From assembly GCA_025451715.1 (NCBI GenBank), contig JANWJY010000185.1:1-7217 (forward strand): DNA of 7,217 nucleotides. The letters are read 5' to 3'. How positions within the stretch are numbered: position 1 is the stretch's first letter; every line of letters begins with the position of its first letter. Made by a program: the position numbers and the translations under genes. Below are positions 1 through 6,990 of the stretch, one piece after another. The stretch comes from Fimbriimonadaceae bacterium. Lineage in GTDB: Bacteria > Armatimonadota > Fimbriimonadia > Fimbriimonadales > Fimbriimonadaceae. Below the pieces are notes generated by a model. That model was given only the letters and a program-made list of their open reading frames with translations, was not told the DNA's origin and ran no database searches.

Positions 1-1
1 A

Positions 2-367
2 CCGAAGCCACCGGGCGGGACGTTTAACGTGAGCATGGCCCGACGAGGCGAGATGCTCTTCAACTCGACCGCCAAGTGCGCGAGCTGCCATGTGCCTCCC
101 ATCTTCACTGAGCCAGGGTGGAACCTGCACAAGGCCGAAGAGATCGGCATCGACGACTTCCAGTCCAAGCGCGCGCCTGACGAGAGGTACGTGACCTCTC
201 CGCTGCGAGCGCTCTGGGACATGAAGAAGATGCACAAGGGCGGCTTCTACCACGACGGCAGATTCCCTGCGCTCATCGACGTCGTCAATCACTACAACGC
301 GTTCTTCGAGCTGGGACTTACCCAGAGCCAGAAGAACGACCTAATCGAGTACTTGAAGAGCATCTGA
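2..367 (+). CDS. Di-haem cytochrome c peroxidase/MauG-like protein, C-terminal part (5' end outside window)
   Basis: The frame is open to the left edge with no stop, so this is the 3' end of a longer gene; the GTG at 29 is probably internal. A haem c attachment motif CASCH is encoded at 77-91. It is followed by features of the second haem domain of the CcpA/MauG family: YVTSPLR, then GGFYHDGRF, then VVNHYN, with a C-terminal helix ending LIEYLKSI. In this family the C-terminal domain carries one of two haems and the proteins act in the periplasm on peroxide or other redox substrates. The residues giving substrate specificity and any signal peptide lie outside the window, so peroxidase activity itself is not shown. 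A strong hairpin follows the stop. The family call is firm; the exact enzyme is not. Confidence 0.85.
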   Translation, partial: PKPPGGTFNVSMARRGEMLFNSTAKCASCHVPPIFTEPGWNLHKAEEIGIDDFQSKRAPDERYVTSPLRALWDMKKMHKGGFYHDGRFPALIDVVNHYNAFFELGLTQSQKNDLIEYLKSI

Positions 368-379
368 CCACCTTGACGG

Positions 380-413
380 TCGCTGGCCGCACGCCATTGC
401 GTGCGGCCAGCGA
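380..413 (+). terminator. Perfect 15-bp hairpin after the cytochrome gene
   Basis: The arms at 380-394 and 399-413 are perfectly complementary (TCGCTGGCCGCACGC against its reverse complement) around a CATT loop, starting 12 bases after the stop codon. The position and strength fit a transcription terminator. No T-tract follows (the next bases are TTCGTGCGCG), so it is not a textbook intrinsic terminator. It could instead stabilise the mRNA 3' end or act with Rho. Confidence 0.6.
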
Positions 414-582
414 TTCGTGCGCGATCCTTCCGCAACATCGAGATCAACCCGTATTGGAATTGTTGCTAAGTTGTCGCGCCATGCGGCGGACTCGTGCACA
501 GACGCTCGATTGATGGCGTGGAGAGAAAGGAACAATCCGAATTAGAACGACAATTCAAAAGTCTGCCTAATGTGAGGACACC
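414..582. other. Intergenic region upstream of the rhodanese gene
   Basis: This stretch separates the cytochrome hairpin from the rhodanese start. It is more AT-rich than the flanking genes, especially at 451-475 and 527-570, so it probably contains the rhodanese promoter. I could not find a convincing -35/-10 pair. The only local symmetry seen is a weak GAATT-N8-AATTC repeat at 539-556. Antisense open frames across it have no recognisable protein character. Confidence 0.4.
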
Positions 583-918
583 ATGAAGACCATTACACGA
601 GAAGAACTCCAGAAACTGATCGAAGCAAACAAGGACGTTACAATCATCGAAGCCCTTCCCCAGGAAGAGTTTGACAAGGGCCACATCCCTGGGGCGATCC
701 GCATCAGCAAGAGCGAGGTGGACACACTTGCACCGCAACTGCTCCCGAACAAGAATGCTAAGATCGTGGTCTACTGCGCGAGCCTCGAGTGCAACGCCTC
801 CACGGCTGTGACCGGGATGCTGACCTCGCGCGGGTACATCGATGTCTCCGACTACAAGGAAGGCAAGGCCGATTGGATCGCTGCGAACCTTCCCATCGTA
901 ACCGCCGCCAAGGTCTGA
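583..918 (+). CDS. Single-domain rhodanese-like sulfurtransferase
   Basis: This 111-residue protein is the size of one rhodanese domain. Visible family features are the N-terminal ITREELQKLIE helix, the β-strand VTIIEA, the EEFDKGHIPGAIRIS motif (residues 28-42), the strand IVVYC with the probable catalytic Cys65, and the GYIDVSDYKEGKADWIAANLPI tail. Such proteins move sulfane sulfur through a cysteine persulfide on this Cys. The active-site loop reads CASLECNAS, so the position often occupied by Arg or Lys is a second cysteine, Cys70. No signal peptide is seen, so it is probably cytoplasmic. Start choice: ATG at 583 has GAGGA at 574-578, four bases upstream. The gene lies between two hairpins and so is probably transcribed alone. 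Its physiological substrate cannot be told. Confidence 0.88.
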   Translation: MKTITREELQKLIEANKDVTIIEALPQEEFDKGHIPGAIRISKSEVDTLAPQLLPNKNAKIVVYCASLECNASTAVTGMLTSRGYIDVSDYKEGKADWIAANLPIVTAAKV

Positions 919-926
919 CCCTCAAA

Positions 927-955
927 GAGCCCTCTGCCAGTCCGGCGGAGGGCTC
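927..955 (+). terminator. Hairpin terminator after the rhodanese gene
   Basis: GAGCCCTC (927-934) pairs with GAGGGCTC (948-955), and the stem continues inward to 12 pairs including one G-T pair, with loop AGTCC (939-943). It starts eight bases after the stop codon at 916-918. No T-run follows, as with the hairpin after the cytochrome gene, so this organism may use hairpins without strong U-tracts. Confidence 0.6.
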
Positions 956-1003
956 CTGACAAGAATCCGGGCAGGTGAGGTTTCGTCGAGCCCGAGGTTG
1001 TCA

Positions 1004-1029
1004 TTTCCTGTAAGGCCCGTGATACAATG
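1004..1029 (+). promoter_or_regulatory. Extended -10 promoter of regulator gene A, shared with gene B
   Basis: TG-A-TACAAT at 1020-1028 matches an extended -10 element (TGn plus a -10 hexamer). A conserved TTTCCTGTA sits at 1004-1012. A TTGTCA at 998-1003 resembles a -35 hexamer, but its 19-bp spacing is long and it is absent from gene B, so the extended -10 probably does the work. Aligned without gaps to 6869-6894 upstream of gene B, 22 of 26 bases match. The predicted transcript start is near 1035, about 98 bases before the gene. Promoter identity is inferred; the conservation is seen directly. Confidence 0.6.
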
Positions 1030-1034
1030 TCACT

Positions 1035-1105
1035 CAGGCCCGTTCCCGAATGTGTGGGAGCTGGTCTGGCCACACAGGTGTGGAAGAGCTAGCTGCCGGG
1101 TCAGG
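1035..1105 (+). promoter_or_regulatory. Conserved leader of gene A with palindrome and a second potential stem
   Basis: Positions 1058-1105 align without gaps to 6922-6969 upstream of gene B, with 40 of 48 bases identical. The core is the dyad CCACAC-AG-GTGTGG (1070-1083). A second possible stem pairs AGGCC (1036-1040) with GGTCT (1063-1067). In gene B the equivalent bases are AGACC and GGTCT, so a G-T pair here is an A-T pair there and pairing is kept. AGAGC (1085-1089) and GCCGGGTCAGG (1095-1105) are also conserved in spacing. TGTGTGG at 1051-1057 could pair alternatively with CCACACA (1070-1076), but only in this copy. It may be a protein operator or a structured 5' UTR; no known riboswitch class is recognised. 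Confidence 0.55.
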
Positions 1106-1132
1106 GCTTGGCGGTGAACGGAAGGAACAATG

Positions 1133-1735
1133 ATGGCCTCATACACACTATCGCGACGAGAAGACGAGATCGTCGAACTGGCGATCCAAGGGCTGACTAA
1201 CGATGCAATCGCCAACCAGCTCAACCTGAGCGTGGGCACGGTCAACACGTATTGGAGCCGCGTCCGGCTCAAAGTCGGCGGAGTCGCGCGCACCGACACT
1301 GTGGCCAAGATCATCGCTGACCGGGCAGAAGACCGGAAGAGCAACCGATCTGCGCCTCCTGTCCACTTTCCGCTCATGGATGCCATGACGCTCGAGATGC
1401 GAGCGGCGCTCCCCCTCATCCAATTGTCAAAGGAGGGGGCCAGCCTGGCAGTGTGGGCCATCGAGAAGGACATGACAATCCGGTGCTTCGCGGTCGTGAA
1501 CATGCCGCTGAACCGTAACGGCGCGACCATTGGAGTGGGAAAGTCGGTCTTCGAGATCTTCGGGTCCACGGACGACAAGGATCCAGCGATCGCAGCGCAC
1601 CTTCACGCCCTGAACCACGATGAGACCTCAGTCGCGCTCAGCGGTGAGTTTAAAGGAATGCACCTCCGCACCGTTCCGCTCCTCAACGAAGATGAAGAAT
1701 GCATCGGTTGCGTCGGCGTACTGAGCCATCCCTGA
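1133..1735 (+). CDS. Regulator A: N-terminal LuxR/GerE-type HTH with C-terminal PAS-like domain
   Basis: This 200-residue protein has a GerE-family helix-turn-helix at about residues 5-63: LSRREDEIVELAIQGLTNDAIA, then recognition helix SVGTVNTYWSRVRLKVGG (33-50), then RTDTVAKIIADRAE. A linker follows, then a PAS-like domain from about residue 104 (AVWAIEKDMTI ... VGKSVFEIFGSTD ... IGCVGVLSHP). In most LuxR-family proteins the HTH is C-terminal; here the order is reversed. Its likely role is a cytoplasmic one-component transcription factor whose PAS domain binds a ligand, cofactor or partner; none can be named. Start choice: the second ATG of an ATG-ATG pair gives MASY, as in paralogue B, and places AAGGA (1122-1126) six bases upstream. 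It is paralogous to the genes at 6011-6631 and 6991. It converges with HK2 across a 22-bp gap that holds no clear terminator. Confidence 0.85.
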   Translation: MASYTLSRREDEIVELAIQGLTNDAIANQLNLSVGTVNTYWSRVRLKVGGVARTDTVAKIIADRAEDRKSNRSAPPVHFPLMDAMTLEMRAALPLIQLSKEGASLAVWAIEKDMTIRCFAVVNMPLNRNGATIGVGKSVFEIFGSTDDKDPAIAAHLHALNHDETSVALSGEFKGMHLRTVPLLNEDEECIGCVGVLSHP

Positions 1736-1757
1736 TTCGCTCATCGAGGGCCCGTGC

Positions 1758-3196
<1,439 letters not shown>

Positions 3197-3200
<4 letters not shown>

Positions 3201-3583
3201 GGTGTGCCTCGGACACTTCGCGCCAATAGCAGAGCATCGATCTTTTCCAGGAGGCGCGGAAGTTCTACTGGCTTAGTGTCATAGTCGTCGCAGCCGGATT
3301 CGAGGGCCCTGTCGCGGTCGCTGGACATGGCGTGCGCCGTGAGCGCGATGATCGGAATGTGCCTCGTGCCGGGTGCGGCCTTGAGGCGGCGCGCAGCCTC
3401 CCAGCCGTCAAGAATCGGAAGACTCATGTCCATGAGGATCAGGTCGGGAGCCTCGCTCGCAGCCATCGCCAGACCGTGTTCTCCGTCGACCGCGAGGACG
3501 ACGTCATATCCCCGGCGCACCAGTCGGCGCGAGAGCATGTCGCGGTTCAGCTCGTTGTCCTCGACGAGCAAGATCTTAGACAA
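3197..3583 (-). CDS. Stand-alone response regulator receiver (CheY-like)
   Basis: This 128-residue protein is a complete receiver domain with no output domain. The acidic pocket is E8-D9, the phospho-acceptor is D52 in LILMDMSLPILDGW, the switch residue is T82 in IIALTAHAM, and the conserved lysine is K104 in DTKPV. Such proteins usually act as phosphate shuttles or sinks in a phosphorelay, or bind a target when phosphorylated. It lies between two hybrid kinase genes, so HK1 and HK2 are the obvious partners. Start choice: TTG at 3583 lies eight bases inside the end of HK1, with AAGGTG (3591-3596 on the plus strand) seven bases upstream. No ATG gives an intact first β-strand. The stop overlaps the next gene's TTG (TTGA). 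Confidence 0.92.
3207..3210 (-). promoter_or_regulatory. Ribosome binding site supporting the TTG start of HK2
   Basis: On the minus strand GAGG precedes the TTG at 3200 by six bases. This supports a non-ATG start overlapping the upstream stop as TTGA. Confidence 0.6.
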
Positions 3584-5999
3584 GGCTGGTCACCTTCTCG
3601 CCCTCATGTTGGTCGGCACGGCTTGCTGGCACCGCCCAATCTGCCAACAGGTCGCGCACCTGAAGCATCAAGTCTTCGCGTGTGCGGCCCCTCTTGACGA
3701 GGACTGTGTGAACGTTGCCGTTGAGTCGCTCCAACTCTTCGGCACTGAGGTCTTTGGCCGTGAGCACGACGATGGGGATAGAGCGCCACTCGCTGTGGGC
3801 GTGTAGCTCGGCGGCGAACTCGAAGCCGTCCATCTCGGGCATCATGAGGTCGAGCAGAATTAGTGCGGGCCGGTTTTCGGCGACGCGCTCCAAGGCGACG
3901 CGTCCATTCTCGGCCTCGCTCACTGTCCAGCCTGCCTTCTCCAACACGGTGCGCATCATCTCGCGCGTCCCCTCGTCGTCTTCGACGAGCAAGACCGGGC
4001 ATGGCGGGTGCAGGCACCTGTACTTCTGCAGAATCTTCGCCAGGCGCTTCCGGTCGATCGGTTTTGTGATGTAGTTCGCGGCTCCTAGCGCGTAGCCCCG
4101 CGTCCTGTCATCCATCATGGTGAGCATGATGACGGGGATGTTGCACACCGAAGCGTCTGCCTTGAGAAGCGACAGTGCGGTCCAGCCGTCCATGCCTGGC
4201 ATCATCACGTCCAATGTGATTGCTACTGGGTGCAATTGTCTTGCCAAGAGCAATCCTTCTTCGCCGTCGCTCGCGGTCTGGACCGTAAAGCCTTCCTTGT
4301 TGAGGAAGCGACGCATCAGTTCGCGCTGCGACGCATCGTCGTCGATGACCAAGACGGTGCTGCCGATGACTGGCACCGCGCCGGCACTCACTCGCAGTCC
4401 TTGCACGAGCGCGGTTTGTGCGATCTTTGGACCTGCACTTTCGGACTGTGTGTGTTCGGCTTCGCGGACGTCTGCTGGAATCTTGATCGTGAAAGTGCTG
4501 CTCTCGCCCGGCACGCTGCTGACGGTCACGTCGCCGCCCATCAACTGGCAGAAGCGGCGCGTCAGGGCCAGTCCGAGGCCCGATCCGCCGAACTTGCGCG
4601 TCGTGGAAGTGTCGGCCTGGGTGAAGACGCGGAAGAGCTTGACCAGTTGCTCTGGAGTCATGCCGATGCCCGTGTCCGACACGCGGAACCAGATCCATTC
4701 GCGGTCCTCCATTGTCTCGAGGGACACTTCCAACGAGATCGCGCCGTGGTCGGTGAACTTGGCCGCGTTGGACAAGAGGTTGAGCAGGCACTGCCGCACC
4801 TTCGTCATGTCGGCGCGGATCGTTCCAATGTTGGGTGGGCACTGCACGCGTAGCGTGTTTGAGTTCGCCTCGACCAACGGTCGGATCGTCCCTTCCACCT
4901 CTTCTATGAGGCTCGGCACGCTGAAAGTTTCGAGGTAAAGCTCCATCTTGCCGGCCTCGATCTTGGAGAGGTCGAGGATGTCGTTGATGAGCGACAGCAG
5001 GTGGTTTCCAGCGCCGTGGATCCGCTGTAGGTCGGGAAGAAAGCCCGTGACGCCAAGGTCGGTGGCCTCTTCCTGCAACATTTCGGAGTAGCCAAGGATC
5101 GCATTGAGCGGAGTGCGCAGCTCGTGGCTCATGTTGGCCAGGAACAGGCTCTTCGTTCGGTTGGCGGCTTCTGCCGCCTCCTTTGCCCTGGCGACGTCCT
5201 CCTCGGCGCGCCGACGCTCGGTCACGTCCTCCATTGCGAGCACAAGCAGCTCACCGTGGTTGCCCGCCTTGAGCTTTCGGGCGTTGAGCAGCATCACGCG
5301 CCGCCCGATCGTGGGGAAAGTGTGTTCAAGCTCGAAGTCGCTGAAGACGGAGTTCTTGGGCACGATGTCTTCAAGGAGCGTGCGCAGTGCGGGGATGTCC
5401 CACTGGCCGTTGCCCAGTTCGTAAATGAGGCGGTTCTCCGTCTCCTCGAGGGTGACATGGAACGTGTGGTAGAAGGCGCGGTTTGCGCTGTGCACGCGCA
5501 AGGTGGTGTCGAGCATGAGCAGGGGCTCGCGCACGGTGTCCACGATGTTCTGGGAGAACGCCTCGATGTCCTTGAGTTCGGCGGCCGCCTTCGCCACCTC
5601 TTCTTCAGCGCGGCGGCGCTCGGTCACGTCCTCCATCGCCAACACAAGCAGTTCGCCGTGGTTGCCGGCCTTGAGCTTACGGGCGTTGAGCAGCATCACT
5701 CGGCGACCGATGGCCGGGAAGCTGTGGACCAGTTCGAAGTCATTGAAGACCGAGCTCTTGGGAACGACGTCTTCGAGGAGCCGGCGCAAGTCGGGGATGT
5801 CCCACTGGCCGTTGCCCAGCTCGTAGATCAGGTGGTTGACGGTCTCCTCGGGAGAGACTCTGAACGTCTGATAGAACGCCCGGTTTGCGCTTCGCACGCG
5901 CAGCGTCGTGTCTAGCATCAGCAGCGGCTCGCGCACCGTGTCGACGATGTCCTGAGCGTAGGTCTCGATCCCTTCGATGTTCTGTGTTCGGTCCATCAC
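3576..5999 (-). CDS. HK1: hybrid sensor histidine kinase, PAS-PAS-HisKA-HATPase-REC-REC
   Basis: This 807-residue protein appears soluble. Two nearly identical PAS domains occupy about residues 16-138 and 150-272; each runs from NIVDTVREPLLMLD (first residue D in copy 1) to EDVTERRRAEE, with helical linkers after both. The HisKA domain has H292 in MSHELRTPLN. The HATPase has N-box N411, DTGIGM (442-447) and GGSGLGLAL (471-479). REC1 (548-660) has D553-D555, phospho-acceptor D597, T627 and K646. REC2 (668-785) has E673-D675, phospho-acceptor D717, T747 and probably K769, but without the usual proline after the lysine. It should autophosphorylate and pass phosphate to its receivers; the PAS ligand is unknown. 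GTG at 5999 is followed directly by ATG at 5996, and either could be the start. AGGA lies nine bases before the GTG. The gene follows regulator C by 11 bp and overlaps the next gene by eight. Confidence 0.93.
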   Translation of the reverse strand: MMDRTQNIEGIETYAQDIVDTVREPLLMLDTTLRVRSANRAFYQTFRVSPEETVNHLIYELGNGQWDIPDLRRLLEDVVPKSSVFNDFELVHSFPAIGRRVMLLNARKLKAGNHGELLVLAMEDVTERRRAEEEVAKAAAELKDIEAFSQNIVDTVREPLLMLDTTLRVHSANRAFYHTFHVTLEETENRLIYELGNGQWDIPALRTLLEDIVPKNSVFSDFELEHTFPTIGRRVMLLNARKLKAGNHGELLVLAMEDVTERRRAEEDVARAKEAAEAANRTKSLFLANMSHELRTPLNAILGYSEMLQEEATDLGVTGFLPDLQRIHGAGNHLLSLINDILDLSKIEAGKMELYLETFSVPSLIEEVEGTIRPLVEANSNTLRVQCPPNIGTIRADMTKVRQCLLNLLSNAAKFTDHGAISLEVSLETMEDREWIWFRVSDTGIGMTPEQLVKLFRVFTQADTSTTRKFGGSGLGLALTRRFCQLMGGDVTVSSVPGESSTFTIKIPADVREAEHTQSESAGPKIAQTALVQGLRVSAGAVPVIGSTVLVIDDDASQRELMRRFLNKEGFTVQTASDGEEGLLLARQLHPVAITLDVMMPGMDGWTALSLLKADASVCNIPVIMLTMMDDRTRGYALGAANYITKPIDRKRLAKILQKYRCLHPPCPVLLVEDDEGTREMMRTVLEKAGWTVSEAENGRVALERVAENRPALILLDLMMPEMDGFEFAAELHAHSEWRSIPIVVLTAKDLSAEELERLNGNVHTVLVKRGRTREDLMLQVRDLLADWAVPASRADQHEGEKVTSLV
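3591..3596 (-). promoter_or_regulatory. Ribosome binding site supporting the TTG start of the receiver gene
   Basis: On the minus strand AAGGTG lies seven bases before the TTG at 3583, inside the last codons of HK1. It supports a coupled start with an 8-base gene overlap. Confidence 0.5.
5187..5954 (-). repeat. Tandem duplication of a PAS-coding unit inside HK1
   Basis: Two in-frame copies, about 5589-5954 and 5187-5552, are offset by 134 codons (402 bp). Over 122 aligned residues I count 18 differences, about 85% identity. DNA identity is also high, with scattered silent changes, for example around 5211-5280 and 5613-5682. This points to a fairly recent internal duplication with both copies kept. 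Confidence 0.9.
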
Positions 6000-6010
6000 T
6001 CACCCGTGTC

Positions 6011-6631
6011 CTACTCGCCGACGTAGTTCATGATGCCGATCGCGCCCATGATCTCTTGGTTTTCGTCGCGCAGAGGCAGCGCGTTGAGGATCATGTTGCT
6101 GTACTCTTTCTTCAGCCTCACGGTCGACTCCTTGCCCTGTAGCGCGGCCAGGTGCGCTGCGATCGGCGGGTGCGCGGGGTCTGTCGACTTGAAGATCTCG
6201 TACACCGTCTTCCCGACCTCCCAAACGACGCCGAAGTGGGTCGCGGGCAAGACGCCGTTCGCTACGATGGAGAGAGTGAGGTCCTTGTCGGTCGCCCAGA
6301 CAGCGGACTTGATCTGTTCCATTGCCAGTTGCATCAGCGCAAGTGAGGCGCGCGCCTCCATGAGTGTGATCTCCTTCGAGGCGATGTGGTCCGCAAGGCC
6401 CTCCTTGTCGACGTTGGCCCCGCGAAGGGCCGCTTCCGCACGGTCCTTGATCACTTTAGCGACCGTGTCGGTGCAACCCTGCCCACCGACCTTCATCCGG
6501 ATGCGGAGCCAATACGTGTTTACGGTCCCGACGCTCAGCCCGAGCTTTTGCGCTATTCCCTCGTTCGTGAGCCCCTGGATCGCCAGTTCGACGATTTCAG
6601 ACTCGCGCTGCGACAGCTCTGTCTTGCTCAT
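6011..6631 (-). CDS. Regulator C: N-terminal LuxR/GerE-type HTH with C-terminal PAS domain; first gene of the kinase operon
   Basis: This 206-residue protein has an HTH at residues 5-63 (LSQRESEIVELAIQGLTNEGIA, recognition helix SVGTVNTYWLRIRMKVGG at 33-50, TDTVAKVIKDRAE). A likely helical linker spans 64-105. A PAS domain spans about 107-203 (SAVWATDKDLTLSIVANG ... VGKTVYEIFKSTDP ... ENQEIMGAIGIMNYVGE). The first 60 residues align without gaps to regulators A and B. It has no receiver, so its link to the kinases may be through the PAS domain or only through co-expression. Start choice: ATG at 6631 has GAGGAG (6640-6645 on the plus strand) eight bases upstream. Only 11 bp separate it from HK1, so the two are almost certainly co-transcribed. 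It probably regulates its own operon or other genes as a cytoplasmic one-component factor; this is inference. Confidence 0.87.
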   Translation of the reverse strand: MSKTELSQRESEIVELAIQGLTNEGIAQKLGLSVGTVNTYWLRIRMKVGGQGCTDTVAKVIKDRAEAALRGANVDKEGLADHIASKEITLMEARASLALMQLAMEQIKSAVWATDKDLTLSIVANGVLPATHFGVVWEVGKTVYEIFKSTDPAHPPIAAHLAALQGKESTVRLKKEYSNMILNALPLRDENQEIMGAIGIMNYVGE

Positions 6632-6673
6632 TGTGCCTGCTCCTCGCCGCGAGATTCAGCTTGCTGTCCAACT

Positions 6674-6697
6674 CCACAAGATCGCGCGGCCACAAGA
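6674..6697 (-). repeat. Direct repeat of TCTTGTGG in the leader of regulator C
   Basis: TCTTGTGG occurs twice on the minus strand (plus-strand CCACAAGA at 6674-6681 and 6690-6697), 16 bp apart start to start, about 43-66 bases before the start codon. It could be a pair of regulator half-sites. The repeats are short and may be chance. Confidence 0.35.
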
Positions 6698-6724
6698 GGT
6701 TCTACGACCACTCGTTACAGGTTC

Positions 6725-6754
6725 ATTGTCGCTTCAGAGTAGGACCAAGGACAA
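6725..6754 (-). promoter_or_regulatory. Possible promoter of the minus-strand operon
   Basis: On the minus strand TTGTCC (6754-6749) and GACAAT (6730-6725) are separated by 18 bp, each matching four of six consensus bases. The predicted transcript start is near 6718, giving a leader of about 87 bases. The extended -10 cassette found at genes A and B is not present here. Confidence 0.3.
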
Positions 6755-6766
6755 GTCGGCCCTTCC

Positions 6767-6788
6767 CTGTCAGTGCTTTTACTGACAG
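6767..6788. promoter_or_regulatory. Perfect dyad CTGTCAGT-N6-ACTGACAG, candidate operator
   Basis: The 8-bp arms are at 6767-6774 and 6781-6788 around GCTTTT. The site lies in the divergent region between regulator C and regulator B. Its centre is about 60 bp upstream of the predicted operon start, a usual place for an activator dimer. It could also fold as a small hairpin in RNA, but no upstream gene needs a terminator here. Confidence 0.45.
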
Positions 6789-6817
6789 CGTAAGCATTAG
6801 GATGAGGACACAGGTGC

Positions 6818-6865
6818 GCCCTGGCTATGTTCTCACCCAAGGCAGTTCTCATCGAAAACCAGGGC
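6818..6865. repeat. Inverted repeat GCCCTGG / CCAGGGC upstream of promoter B
   Basis: Perfect 7-bp arms (6818-6824 and 6859-6865) flank 34 bp that also hold GTTCTCA twice (6829-6835 and 6845-6851). The right arm ends three bases before the conserved TTTCCTGTA. The role is unknown and the site is not found upstream of gene A. Confidence 0.3.
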
Positions 6866-6868
6866 CCC

Positions 6869-6894
6869 TTTCCTGTATGACTCGTGATAAAATG
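6869..6894 (+). promoter_or_regulatory. Extended -10 promoter of regulator gene B, shared with gene A
   Basis: TG-A-TAAAAT at 6885-6893 is an extended -10 element, preceded by TTTCCTGTA (6869-6877) at the same spacing as upstream of gene A. No good -35 hexamer is seen, which fits an extended -10 promoter or one helped by a protein bound at TTTCCTGTA. The predicted transcript start is near 6900, 91 bases before the ATG. Confidence 0.6.
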
Positions 6895-6899
6895 CCCCC

Positions 6900-6969
6900 A
6901 GACCAGTTACCTCCCGCGTGAGAGCTGGTCTCGCCACACCGGTGTGGCAGAGCAGGGGGCCGGGCCAGG
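6900..6969 (+). promoter_or_regulatory. Conserved leader of gene B with 16-bp perfect palindrome
   Basis: GCCACACCGGTGTGGC (6933-6948) is a perfect palindrome; the gene A copy keeps 6-bp arms of it. AGACCAG (6900-6906) can pair with CTGGTCT (6925-6931), closing a stem right at the predicted transcript start. AGAGC (6949-6953) and GCCGGGCCAGG (6959-6969) match gene A at identical distances. It may be a dimer operator or an RNA structure controlling the downstream gene. Confidence 0.55.
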
Positions 6970-6990
6970 CGGTCTTTGCGGGATACGCTG

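Noticed and set aside
1027..1092. Possible 21-codon leader peptide upstream of regulator A
   Set aside because: Its ATG lies within the -10 element, upstream of the predicted transcript start. The corresponding frame upstream of gene B ends after nine codons with an unrelated sequence, so no peptide is conserved.
1030..1578. Antisense frame opposite regulator A, resembling the antisense frames at 6030-6785 (opposite regulator C) and 6849-7172 (opposite regulator B)
   Set aside because: The three antisense products look alike only because they mirror three paralogous HTH genes. They show serine/arginine-rich shadow composition and no domain of their own.
1736..1757. Bidirectional terminator between regulator A and HK2
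   Set aside because: The 22 bp hold only a GGGCCC palindrome, with no stem of useful length and no T-run.
4117..4938. Antisense open frame (273 codons) opposite the kinase core and REC1 of HK1
   Set aside because: No recognisable domain is present, and the minus-strand protein is intact and continuous here.
5124..5915. Long antisense open frame (263 codons) opposite the PAS repeats of HK1
   Set aside because: It is a shadow of high-GC coding sequence on the minus strand. Its internal repeats come from the PAS duplication, and HK1 has complete kinase and receiver motifs.
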